NCBI GenBank assembly: GCA_028877005.1
Contig: JAGWPI010000203.1
Span: 1-8,706 of the forward strand
Reading direction: 5' to 3'
Length of the DNA: 8,706 nt
Source: Bacteroidota bacterium
Lineage (GTDB): Bacteria > Bacteroidota > Bacteroidia > Chitinophagales > Chitinophagaceae
The notes beneath the pieces are model-generated. The model was not told the origin of the DNA, searched no databases, and saw only the letters and a list, made by a program, of their open reading frames with translations. A program made the position numbers and the translations under genes. This document shows positions 1-7,215 of the stretch, in pieces; position 1 is the first letter of the stretch, and every line of letters starts with the position of its first letter.

Positions 1-137
1 AATTCTTGCATGGGGAAAAATGAAGTACTGTCTTGAATAGGAGTTTTATTATCTGAAAGTTGTTTTTGGTGGCTTTTACAACTGTAGTTAATAATAACTG
101 TGCCCCATATTAACCAAATAATCATTGCATATTTCAT
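1..137 (-). CDS. Probable lipoprotein, N-terminal part only (cut by window edge)
   Basis: An open minus-strand frame runs from an ATG at 137-135 to the window edge without a stop, giving 45 residues. It opens MKYAMIIWLIWGTVIINYSC, a short basic start, a hydrophobic stretch and a Cys at residue 20 followed by KS. This is the usual look of a Bacteroidota lipoprotein signal peptide, although the residues before the Cys (N-Y-S) fit the strict lipobox poorly. The mature part seen (residues 21-45) is polar, rich in Ser, Gln, Asp and Thr, as expected for a flexible linker behind the lipid anchor. The gene lies 66 bp behind the stop of the barrel-type protein on the same strand, so it may be a third member of the sigma-factor operon. 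A second in-frame ATG at 125 would remove the only Lys before the hydrophobic stretch, so 137 is preferred. The function is unknown because the body of the protein is outside the window. Confidence 0.6.
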   Translation of the reverse strand, partial: MKYAMIIWLIWGTVIINYSCKSHQKQLSDNKTPIQDSTSFFPMQE

Positions 138-141
138 ATTA

Positions 142-161
142 CAAAAGTATTTGAAACACTT
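142..161 (-). promoter_or_regulatory. Imperfect palindrome overlapping a -7-like box before the lipoprotein gene
   Basis: Positions 145-161 read AAGTATTTGAAACACTT, a 17-base palindrome around G153 with 7 of 8 possible pairs. Its left end overlaps TACTTTTG on the minus strand (149-142), which matches the Bacteroidota -7 consensus TAnnTTTG at every fixed position. No clear TTG lies 19 bases upstream; the best there is TTA. The box is only 4 bases from the ATG at 137, so a transcript from it would be leaderless or nearly so. An internal promoter with an operator is possible, but chance similarity in AT-rich DNA is a real alternative. Confidence 0.22.
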
Positions 162-203
162 GTAACATAAGTATACAAACATTTATTATAACTAGGCAAA
201 AAA

Positions 204-1676
204 TTAACGAATGGGTTGGGTAAAACCTATTTTCAAACCATAATCCCACCTAAATTCTTTAATGGGATATAAATCATTATAAGTAGGGAAATGTTGGTAA
301 CGTACTTGTGGGCCAATAAACCATGTTCTGTTGGTGGTTTTATAGGTAAAGTTTAAATCAATACCTGTATTGGCATTCCATTTTCTGAAGAAAGATGCAC
401 CATTGGTGTAGTACTTATAGTCGGTAGAAAGTAAATAAACATTTTTATTGAGCGTAAGTGTGGGTTGGAAAGTAATACTAGCATCTATCCCCATTTTTCT
501 ATCCGGGAATAAACTCCATTGTAAACCCATGGGCATAGAAATTTGATATAATTTATTATCTAACTTGGTTGATTGAAATCCACCTGCATTACTGTAACTA
601 GAGAGCATATTTACAGAATCTAACTGGTGATTGCGAACATATGAAATGGTGGCAATATTGTAAGGTGCCCAATAGGCATCAATGTAATATTGACGAATAT
701 TAAATTGAAGGCCTGTTTTAATTTGCAAATTTTTATTTAATCGATATAAAATAGCACCACCTGCTTCCATTCCTAATGCGGGTTTATGGTGTACTACTGC
801 ATTAACATTACCGTTCACTATATTGCTAGTAGTATTAGCAGGACTATTCAAAGCAAATGTGCTTAGCGTGGCATAATTCAATCTTTCTTGGTTGTCTTCT
901 AAATTGCGATAACTAATAGATGGGGTAATGTATAATTGATAGGAGAAACGTTCAATTTTATAATTGGTATATTTACGCTTTGAATATTGAGTGGCTACTT
1001 TGGTTAATCCATTATTTAAATTACTATTTATTTTACTTTTTTGATCTAACCAAGCAAAATTTGGGTGTAGTATTAAATTATTGCTTCCTGCATAATAATT
1101 GGTATTGCCGGAGGGGTAATTATTATTTTTAATGCTTTCAGTATTCATCAATTCACCCATCTCTCCATTGCCATTTATGTGTTTACTAATGATATAAAAA
1201 TTTTGAATTTCCTTGTTCAAGTTGCGGTTACTTACTACATCTGTATTAGTAATAATAGGAACCTTAATTGTATTTACAATGTTGTAAATGGTTGTATTAT
1301 CGGTTTTATTAACATGCCGAAGTTTGTTGATTGTTTTATTAGTAAGCACAGTAGGATTAATGCTTTGCTCTAATAAATTATTTTTTACCTCGGTATGCAA
1401 ATTGCTAGCAGTGGTAACAGCATTGTTGGCTACAAATGAATTGTTGGTCAATGATTTTATGAATATGTTTTTAGGGGGATAGTTATAAATGGTTGTAGCG
1501 GTTAATGCTACAATAATAAAAATGGCAATAAAGGTTAGCGCTTTCCATGAGCCTTTTCCATGTATTTCTGTGCGAATATTTTCCCATATATGCTCAGATG
1601 GGTACATGCGGTGGTTTTTTACCTCATCCTGCAAAAATTGCTCAAATTCATCATATATGTGAAAATTGTTATCCAT
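204..1676 (-). CDS. Membrane-anchored protein with C-terminal beta-barrel-like domain; candidate partner of the ECF sigma factor
   Basis: This 490-residue protein starts 11 bp behind the ECF sigma factor gene, so the two are almost surely co-transcribed. Residues 1-43 are polar and probably cytoplasmic, with a conserved-looking YPSEHIWENI stretch (25-34). Residues 44-64 form one transmembrane helix. Residues 65-245 are an Asn/Thr-rich, low-complexity, probably disordered stretch. From about 246 to the end, alternating aromatic and polar strands separated by turns (for example YQLYITPSISYR, then GLQFNIRQYYI, ending GLKIGFTQPIR) resemble the outer-membrane beta-barrel proteins common in Bacteroidota. 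The position behind an ECF gene and the short N-terminal cytosolic tail before one helix suggest an anti-sigma role. No zinc-binding anti-sigma motif (HxxxCxxC) is present, and it does not look like FecR. The hydrophobic stretch lies too far in for a standard signal peptide. Anti-sigma function is inference; the helix and barrel-like pattern are seen in the sequence. Confidence 0.75.
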   Translation of the reverse strand: MDNNFHIYDEFEQFLQDEVKNHRMYPSEHIWENIRTEIHGKGSWKALTFIAIFIIVALTATTIYNYPPKNIFIKSLTNNSFVANNAVTTASNLHTEVKNNLLEQSINPTVLTNKTINKLRHVNKTDNTTIYNIVNTIKVPIITNTDVVSNRNLNKEIQNFYIISKHINGNGEMGELMNTESIKNNNYPSGNTNYYAGSNNLILHPNFAWLDQKSKINSNLNNGLTKVATQYSKRKYTNYKIERFSYQLYITPSISYRNLEDNQERLNYATLSTFALNSPANTTSNIVNGNVNAVVHHKPALGMEAGGAILYRLNKNLQIKTGLQFNIRQYYIDAYWAPYNIATISYVRNHQLDSVNMLSSYSNAGGFQSTKLDNKLYQISMPMGLQWSLFPDRKMGIDASITFQPTLTLNKNVYLLSTDYKYYTNGASFFRKWNANTGIDLNFTYKTTNRTWFIGPQVRYQHFPTYNDLYPIKEFRWDYGLKIGFTQPIR

Positions 1677-1687
1677 TATACCCGCGC

Positions 1688-2266
1688 TTATTTATTGAAA
1701 GCTGCCAGCCAGTTGTATTCTTGCTTTGGGCTGTCAACAATTTTCCTTTTAATTAAAATAGTTTCCAACATAGTTTTGGCTCTTGTATACTGACTTCTAC
1801 TTGTACTTTCTTCAATGTCTAACATTTCGGCTATTTCTCTGTGACTATAACCTTCTAATGCATATAAGTTTAAAACAGTTCTGTAACCTACCGGCAATTG
1901 TCTGATGCACTCTATTATTTGTTTTCCTTGTAAAATAGAAGGAATTGTTTCTTCTATGGTATGCAAGTGTGTAGCTTGCGTAAGTTCAACACTTTCATTA
2001 AATTTTTTATTTTTCTTTAAAAAATTAATGCAAGTATGAACCATAATTCTTCTTATCCATCCCTCAAATGCTCCACGGTTTTCGAATGTATTCATTTGTG
2101 TAAACACTTTAATGAATCCTTCTTGTAACATATCTTCTGCATCTTGCCTATTATGTGCAAACCGATAACAAACAGATAGCATTTTGGGGCTATATCTGTT
2201 GTACAACTCACGCTGTGCAATAGGATCATTATGCATACATCCGTTGATTATTGCCTGTTCTGTCAT
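1688..2266 (-). CDS. ECF-type RNA polymerase sigma factor (sigma-70 family)
   Basis: The product has 192 residues, the normal size for an extracytoplasmic-function sigma factor of the RpoE-like group. Region 2 covers about residues 20-88: the core-binding helix contains the hallmark DAEDMLQEGFIKVF (42-55), and the -10-recognising part contains GAFEGWIRRIMVHTCINFLK (65-84). Region 4 covers about 120-171, with LPVGYRTVLNLYALEGYSHR (124-143) leading into the helix-turn-helix IAEMLDIEESTSRSQYTRAK (145-164), which contacts the -35/-33 region. There is no region 1 or 3, as expected for ECF factors. It directs RNA polymerase to a small regulon, probably including its own operon. The next gene downstream is 11 bp away and is the likely membrane regulator. 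No good housekeeping promoter was found upstream, which would fit autoregulation. The ATG at 2266 gives the standard ECF N-terminus. The specific stimulus and regulon cannot be told from the sequence. Confidence 0.93.
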   Translation of the reverse strand: MTEQAIINGCMHNDPIAQRELYNRYSPKMLSVCYRFAHNRQDAEDMLQEGFIKVFTQMNTFENRGAFEGWIRRIMVHTCINFLKKNKKFNESVELTQATHLHTIEETIPSILQGKQIIECIRQLPVGYRTVLNLYALEGYSHREIAEMLDIEESTSRSQYTRAKTMLETILIKRKIVDSPKQEYNWLAAFNK

Positions 2267-2400
2267 TGCGGGATAAATAGTTACCCTTAAATATAGGACA
2301 TTTTGAATTTTTAAATGCTGCTTGTAACATTTTTTTCTTTTAAAAGCTGTATTCTATTTAACCGTTTATCCTTTTTCTTTAAAAAAATGTAGCACTTATC

Positions 2401-2430
2401 TTGCATAACATAAACAGAAAGTTATATTTG
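2401..2430 (+). promoter_or_regulatory. Bacteroidota-type promoter for the small protein / TonB receptor operon
   Basis: TTG at 2401-2403 is followed after exactly 19 bases by TATATTTG at 2423-2430. This matches the known primary sigma consensus of Bacteroidota (TTG at -33, TAnnTTTG at -7, about 19-20 bases apart) at every fixed position. Transcription would start about 2434-2438. A TTG start codon for the downstream frame could be read at 2401, but that TTG is better explained as the -33 box. The promoter points away from the sigma operon and towards the receptor. Confidence 0.65.
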
Positions 2431-2442
2431 CAACAATGTAAC
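2421..2442. repeat. Inverted repeat overlapping the -7 box (possible operator)
   Basis: GTTATAT (2421-2427) and ATGTAAC (2436-2442) are inverted copies with one mismatch, separated by 8 bases. They cover the -7 box and the expected transcription start, the right place for a repressor such as a Fur-family metal regulator. The similarity to known Zur or Fur boxes is only loose, and no regulator gene lies in the window. An ATG-TAA start-stop pair at 2436-2441 sits within the right arm. Confidence 0.2.
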
Positions 2443-2451
2443 AAAAATTTA

Positions 2452-2802
2452 TTGAAAAAGCAGCGCATCATATCGTTTAGCTCGGCAGTTTTATTGTTGG
2501 TGATTATGTTATTAGCCAACATGCCAAAGCAATGGTTACATAACTGGATAGCCAAGCATACAGATATGCCTGCTTCTATTACCGCCCCCCAAAATGGACC
2601 TATTCTACATTCAATTGGATATAATTGTGATGTTAATAATATGGTGGTAGTAATGCCATATGAACCTGCAGCCATTCAAATATTCTTGTTTAAGCTACCC
2701 CAATTTATTAACACACACTTTGTTTTGAATGAACCTTTTTATTCTTTGAATAATCATTCTGTTGCCACTCGAGGTCCTCCTAACCAATACGCTTGTTCAT
2801 AA
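2452..2802 (+). CDS. Small exported protein of unknown function, upstream partner of the TonB receptor
   Basis: The frame is open from 2383 but has no ATG before the hydrophobic core. I place the start at the TTG at 2452, giving 116 residues that begin M(L)KKQRIISFSSAVLLLVIML, a good signal or anchor sequence (basic 2-5, hydrophobic 9-21). The other TTG candidate, at 2401, falls on the -33 box of the promoter, upstream of the expected transcript. After the hydrophobic part come LHNWIAKHTD (29-38, two His), a lone Cys in GYNCDVNN (56-63), VVVMPYEP, and a C-terminal RGPP (107-110). From memory, which I cannot check here, similar short Bacteroidota proteins with a His-containing LHxxxAxHxD stretch and a terminal RGPP lie beside metal-type TonB receptors. 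The receptor gene follows after 39 bp with no convincing terminator, so the two are likely co-transcribed. A role in metal binding or in regulating uptake is inference; no known enzyme domain is visible. Confidence 0.65.
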   Translation: MKKQRIISFSSAVLLLVIMLLANMPKQWLHNWIAKHTDMPASITAPQNGPILHSIGYNCDVNNMVVVMPYEPAAIQIFLFKLPQFINTHFVLNEPFYSLNNHSVATRGPPNQYACS

Positions 2803-2841
2803 TATTTTATTAAACCTATTATTCAAACGAATAAATTTTTT

Positions 2842-5352
2842 ATGTTGAAAAAGCTATTAAAGGCATTCACGCATTATTTTGTTGTATGTATTATATTTCC
2901 ACAATTTTCCAAAGCTAATGTAATAGAAACGGGGCAGGTAGTTTTACATGGTAAAGTTATAGATGCTCAAACACAGCATCCCTTATCAGGGGCTACTGTT
3001 AGTATTCCCGATTTAAAATTGGGGGTTATTACTGATAGCAAAGGCGATTATGAAATAAAAGGTTTGCCAACAGGCGTATTTTTGGTTGAAGTGAAGTTTG
3101 TTGGATATGCAACAGCTACTAAAAATGTTGCATTTAAAGATAATGTAATTGCTAATTTTTCATTACAAGAAAGTGCCACAGAAATTGGTGAAGTTGTTGT
3201 AACCGGCACCTCTAAAGCAACACAAATAAAAAGGAGCCCAGTACCTATTGTAACAGTAAACCATAGTTATTTATTGAGCAATAGTGCAACTAATGCTATA
3301 GATGCCATTGCCAAAATACCCGGTGTAAGAACTGTTACCACAGGCCCTAATGTTTCAAAACCAATTATTAGGGGGTTAGGCTATAATAGAATTTTAACTT
3401 TATATGATGGTGTAAGGCAGGAGGGCCAACAATGGGGAGATGAACACGGTATTGAAGTAGATCAGTTTAGTATAGATAGAGTAGAAGTAATTAAAGGTCC
3501 CGCTAGCTTATCCTATGGTTCAGATGCGCTTGCCGGTGTTGTTAACCTTATTCCAACCCAACCGGCACCGGAAGGTAAGATGATTGGAGAAGTGTTGTTA
3601 AATTATCAAACCAATAATAAGTTTATAGGAGGTTCGGGCATGTTAGGAGCTACCAAAAATGGCTTTGAATGGATGGCTCGTATATCGCATAAGCAAGCAG
3701 TAGACTATCAAAATAAGGTTGATGGAAGGGTTTTTGGAACTGCATTTCGCGAAACAGATGCTAATGCCTCATTGGGTTTACATCGTAAATGGGGCTACTC
3801 GCATCTAAATTTTGTTTTGTTTGATGATTTACAAGAAATACCAGATGGTAGCCGCGATAGTGCTACTTGGAAATTTACCCGACAAATTACAGAAATAGAT
3901 ACGGTACGGCAAATTGTATCTAATCACGACTTGAACAGTTATGCTATTGAAAAACTTCACCAGCATGTACAACATGCCCGTATATATTGGAGTAATAATT
4001 TTATTTTAGGTGAAAGTCGGTTAGATGTAAACTTTGGTTTTCAAAACAGCAGGCGTAGAGAGTACAGTCATCCTGAATTATTTACCATTCCTGGCTTAGA
4101 TTTACAGTTACAAACATATACTTATGATTTAAAATACCATTTTCCCTCATTGAATAATTGGGATGTTACTGCCGGTGTAAACGGAATGTACCAAAATAAT
4201 ACTGTTACTAACGGTACTGAATTTGTGATACCTAATTATCATCAATTTGATATTGGTGGATTTGTGCTAGGCAAGAAAACATTTGGCAAATTAGATATTG
4301 CCGGAGGTGCAAGATTAGACGGACGCAATTTTAATAACCAAGAATTGTATACAGATGCCAATCCAGTAACCGGATTTGATATGCCTGTAACCGGTTCAGA
4401 TACAATAGGGGCACAAAAAATATTTTCTGCTTATAAGCACAACTTTTCCGGTTTTTCCGGCAGTATAGGTGCTACTTACAATTTTTCTGAAAAGTTTTCT
4501 GTAAAAGTTAATTTGGCACGTGGTTATAGGGCACCAAATATTGCTGAGCTTTCAGCCAATGGAGTTCATCCGGGTACCAATATTTATCAAATTGGTAGTG
4601 ACCAGTTAAAGCCGGAGTTTAGTTTACAGCAGGATGTAGGATTTGTATTCTCATCTAAATATGCTGTTATTCAATTAAGTGTATTTAATAACACGATAGA
4701 CAATTATATCTATAATCAAAAATTGTTAGGGGCAAATGGACAAGATTCTGTATTAGTGCCGGGTAATCAAATATTTAAATTTGTAGCAACTAAGGCTAAT
4801 TTATGGGGTGGAGAATTTAGTGTTGATCTCCATCCTATTAAACCCTTGCATTTTGAAAACAGTGTCTCTGTTGTAAATGCTATTAATAAAGGTAACAGCG
4901 GAATAGCTGTTGCGGATTCTGAGAAATATTTGCCCTTTATTCCGCCTGTACATGGCACATCTGAATTGCGTTATAATTTTAACTTACCTAAATCAGGTAT
5001 TAAAAATGCTTTTGTAAAAGTGCAGTTAGAGTATTATGCCAGTCAGAATAATGTATTTAGTGCATATGGAACAGAAACACCCACACCTGGTTATAGTTTA
5101 TTTAATGCGGGGTTTGGGGGAAGTATTACCAATAAAAAAGGAGATATTTTGTTTAATGTATATGTAATGGGTAATAACCTGTTTAATTTGGCATATTGGG
5201 ATCATTTAAGCCGCCTAAAATATTTTTATGGAAATTATCAGAATCCCGGGCCTAACGATAATCCAAGAGAGCATGGCATTTATAATATGGGTAGAAATGT
5301 TTCTTTAAAAATTGATTTTCCATTGAATTATACCCTAAAGAAAAAAAATTAA
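2842..5352 (+). CDS. TonB-dependent outer membrane receptor, possibly metal (ZnuD-like) type
   Basis: This 836-residue protein is a complete TonB-dependent transporter, which moves a scarce ligand across the outer membrane using TonB-ExbB-ExbD energy. Residues 1-25 are a signal peptide (cut after SKA). Residues 34-109 form the carboxypeptidase-regulatory-like beta-sandwich typical of Bacteroidota receptors. EVVVTG (117-122) resembles the TonB-box region. The plug spans about 128-237 and includes IRGLGYNRILTLYDGVR (176-192), GDEHGIEVDQFSIDRVEVIK (199-218) and YGSDALAGVVN (225-235). The barrel runs from about 240 to the last strand near 817-828. Segments such as GDEHG, RGYRAPNIAELSANGVHPGT (560-579), FIPPVHG (699-705) and NLFNLAYWDHLSRLK (779-793) resemble the zinc receptor ZnuD subfamily as I recall it, and fit less well with SusC sugar receptors. 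No SusD partner is present, which also argues against glycan uptake. There is no N-terminal signalling domain of the FecA kind, so it is unlikely to signal to the neighbouring sigma factor. The ATG at 2842 gives a normal signal peptide. Substrate is inference. Confidence 0.93.
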   Translation: MLKKLLKAFTHYFVVCIIFPQFSKANVIETGQVVLHGKVIDAQTQHPLSGATVSIPDLKLGVITDSKGDYEIKGLPTGVFLVEVKFVGYATATKNVAFKDNVIANFSLQESATEIGEVVVTGTSKATQIKRSPVPIVTVNHSYLLSNSATNAIDAIAKIPGVRTVTTGPNVSKPIIRGLGYNRILTLYDGVRQEGQQWGDEHGIEVDQFSIDRVEVIKGPASLSYGSDALAGVVNLIPTQPAPEGKMIGEVLLNYQTNNKFIGGSGMLGATKNGFEWMARISHKQAVDYQNKVDGRVFGTAFRETDANASLGLHRKWGYSHLNFVLFDDLQEIPDGSRDSATWKFTRQITEIDTVRQIVSNHDLNSYAIEKLHQHVQHARIYWSNNFILGESRLDVNFGFQNSRRREYSHPELFTIPGLDLQLQTYTYDLKYHFPSLNNWDVTAGVNGMYQNNTVTNGTEFVIPNYHQFDIGGFVLGKKTFGKLDIAGGARLDGRNFNNQELYTDANPVTGFDMPVTGSDTIGAQKIFSAYKHNFSGFSGSIGATYNFSEKFSVKVNLARGYRAPNIAELSANGVHPGTNIYQIGSDQLKPEFSLQQDVGFVFSSKYAVIQLSVFNNTIDNYIYNQKLLGANGQDSVLVPGNQIFKFVATKANLWGGEFSVDLHPIKPLHFENSVSVVNAINKGNSGIAVADSEKYLPFIPPVHGTSELRYNFNLPKSGIKNAFVKVQLEYYASQNNVFSAYGTETPTPGYSLFNAGFGGSITNKKGDILFNVYVMGNNLFNLAYWDHLSRLKYFYGNYQNPGPNDNPREHGIYNMGRNVSLKIDFPLNYTLKKKN

Positions 5353-5370
5353 TTTGGTTTGGTTTTGGTT

Positions 5371-5408
5371 AAAAAAGGCTCCCTCTTATGAGGGACCTTT
5401 GTTTTTTT
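5371..5408. terminator. Bidirectional intrinsic terminator between convergent genes
   Basis: A hairpin with stem TCCCTC (5380-5385), loop TTAT and GAGGGA (5390-5395) is extended, across one bulged C at 5379, by AAAAAAGG against CCTTTGTT. On the plus strand it ends in a T tract (5398-5408, one G), 18 bp behind the receptor stop. On the minus strand it ends in six T (5376-5371), just behind the ABC exporter stop at 5415. It therefore serves both converging genes. Confidence 0.85.
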
Positions 5409-5414
5409 GTATGA

Positions 5415-7202
5415 TTAAACAGATGCATAGGCATTTAGTTTGCGTTCGCCAATTTGTTGACGCCACATGGCATAGTATAAACCTTTCATTTCAACCAGGC
5501 TTTTATGAGTTCCTGTTTCTACAATTTGTCCTTTTTCTAAAACATATATTCTGTCTGCATGCATAATGGTGCTTAACCGATGTGCAATTAACACAGTAAT
5601 TTGTGTTTTTTCATTTGAAACCATTTTTATGGTATTCGTAATTTCTTCTTCTGTAATAGAGTCTAATGCACTTGTTGCTTCATCAAACAACAATAGATTA
5701 GGTTTTCTTATTAATGCTCTGGCAATGGATATACGTTGTTTTTCTCCCCCACTTAATTTTAAGCCACTTTCACCAATTAATGTATCAATACCATTATCTG
5801 CTTTGGCTAATAATTGGTTACAGCTGGCTTTTTGCAATGCCTCTAAAATATCTGCATCAGATGCATCGGGCTTTACAAATAATAAATTTTCTTTAATACT
5901 TCCGGCAAATAGTTGGGTATCTTGTGTTACAAATCCAATTTGGTTGCGTAATGTATCAAAATTTAGTTGATGACCATCTATTCCATTGTAATATATAGTA
6001 CCTTCTTTAGGTCTGTATAAACCTACCAAAAGTTTTACTAAAGTACTTTTTCCAGCGCCGCTAGGTCCAACAAAAGCAACTGTTTCTCCTTTGTGTACGG
6101 AGAATGAAATATTATCAATGGCTTTATAAATGGCTGTTTGATGTTGAAAGGAAACCTGATCAAAAGTAAGTGTTTCTATAGCGCCGATTTGTTTGGGGTT
6201 TTCAGGCGCATGATCAGGCGCCTTACTCATTAAATGGTGAAAGTTATTGATAGAGGCTTCTGCTTCGCGGTAACTGAGTAAAATATTACCAATTTCTTGT
6301 AATGGACCAAAAATAAAAAAACTGTAAAACTGAAGGGTTATTTGTTGCCCTGTGGTTAAAATATCTTTAAAGATTAACCACATAAGCACCATCATAATAA
6401 TTTGTCTTAGCAGATTTACAAATGTTCCTTGAATAAAACCAATAGTTCTAATGCTTTTTACTTTTTTTAATTCCAGTCCTAAAATTTTATAAGTATTATT
6501 ATTAAGTCGTTTTATTTCTTGATTGGTGAGGCCCAAACTTTTTACCAATTCAATATTTCTTAAACTTTCTGTTGTAGAGCCCGCCAGCATGGTAGTTTCT
6601 TTTACAATTCTTTTTTGGATGGTTTTTATTTTGTTACTTAAGCGGTTGGTTAACCAAGATAAAATTGCAATGCCTATTATATAAGTAGGCATAATACTCC
6701 AATGTATATGAAATGCATAAACAGAAACAAATACAACACCTACTAAAATACCAAAAAGTACATTAATAAAATAGCCGATAAATTTTTCACAATCGGCTCT
6801 TGCCTTTGTTAAAATAGATAATGTTTCTCCGCTACGTTGATCTTCAAAATCTTGATAAGGTAATCGCATGCTATGTTTCAGTCCGTCTGTAAATAGTGCT
6901 GCTCCAAATTTTTGAATTATTACATTAACTGCGTAATCTTGAAATGATTTAGCAATTCTGCTAACCATAGCAGTACCTACCATTAACCCCAAAAAGCCTA
7001 ATACACCATAAATATATTGCCACTCAGTTCTAGGTAATTTTTTTTCATGGTCAAAAAAATGTGGATGGTTAGAATAGCGGTCTATTAATTTCCCAAACAA
7101 TAAAGGGTCAAACATGGAAAATACCTGATTAATAGCCGCTAACAATAATGCCAGTGCAATGAGCCATTTATAAGGTTTCAAATATTGTAGTAGTAATTTC
7201 AT
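5415..7202 (-). CDS. ABC exporter, half-transporter with fused membrane and ATPase domains
   Basis: The 595-residue product has the standard layout of MsbA/LmrA-like type IV ABC exporters, which act as dimers in the inner membrane and use ATP to move lipids, peptides or drugs outwards. Six membrane helices can be placed at about 12-32, 63-82, 141-163, 167-187, 253-278 and 283-305. The ATPase domain starts near 342 and has every motif intact: Walker A GPSGAGKST (379-387), Q-loop Gln427, signature LSGGEKQR (483-490), Walker B LLLFDE (503-508, catalytic Glu508), D-loop SALD (511-514) and H-loop His541. Both halves of a homodimer would thus be active; there is no degenerate site of the heterodimer type, and no second ABC gene is next to it. 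There is no N-terminal peptidase domain, so it is not a bacteriocin exporter of the C39 type. The ATG at 7202 immediately precedes the first amphipathic segment. It converges with the receptor gene and has its own promoter candidate and a hairpin leader upstream. Substrate is unknown; a lipid or multidrug exporter is the default guess. Confidence 0.92.
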   Translation of the reverse strand: MKLLLQYLKPYKWLIALALLLAAINQVFSMFDPLLFGKLIDRYSNHPHFFDHEKKLPRTEWQYIYGVLGFLGLMVGTAMVSRIAKSFQDYAVNVIIQKFGAALFTDGLKHSMRLPYQDFEDQRSGETLSILTKARADCEKFIGYFINVLFGILVGVVFVSVYAFHIHWSIMPTYIIGIAILSWLTNRLSNKIKTIQKRIVKETTMLAGSTTESLRNIELVKSLGLTNQEIKRLNNNTYKILGLELKKVKSIRTIGFIQGTFVNLLRQIIMMVLMWLIFKDILTTGQQITLQFYSFFIFGPLQEIGNILLSYREAEASINNFHHLMSKAPDHAPENPKQIGAIETLTFDQVSFQHQTAIYKAIDNISFSVHKGETVAFVGPSGAGKSTLVKLLVGLYRPKEGTIYYNGIDGHQLNFDTLRNQIGFVTQDTQLFAGSIKENLLFVKPDASDADILEALQKASCNQLLAKADNGIDTLIGESGLKLSGGEKQRISIARALIRKPNLLLFDEATSALDSITEEEITNTIKMVSNEKTQITVLIAHRLSTIMHADRIYVLEKGQIVETGTHKSLVEMKGLYYAMWRQQIGERKLNAYASV

Positions 7203-7215
7203 ATATATTTATAAT

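Noticed and set aside
2267..2336. Housekeeping promoter for the sigma operon (TATATTTA on the minus strand near 2303)
   Set aside because: The -7-like box lacks the final G and no TTG lies at the right distance; the operon may use its own ECF sigma, whose recognition sequence I cannot identify from one site.
2379..2675. 98-codon minus-strand open frame opposite the small exported protein
   Set aside because: It lies antisense to a frame with a good promoter and signal sequence, and has no recognisable domain; it is best seen as a shadow.
2819..2841. Hairpin TTATTC-AAAC-GAATAA followed by six T directly before the receptor ATG
   Set aside because: The 6-bp stem has only one G-C pair and would be too weak for a terminator; read-through from the small gene into the receptor gene is more likely.
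2842..5352. Polysaccharide utilisation locus
   Set aside because: No SusD-like lipoprotein or glycoside hydrolase lies next to the receptor, and its sequence resembles metal-type receptors more than SusC.
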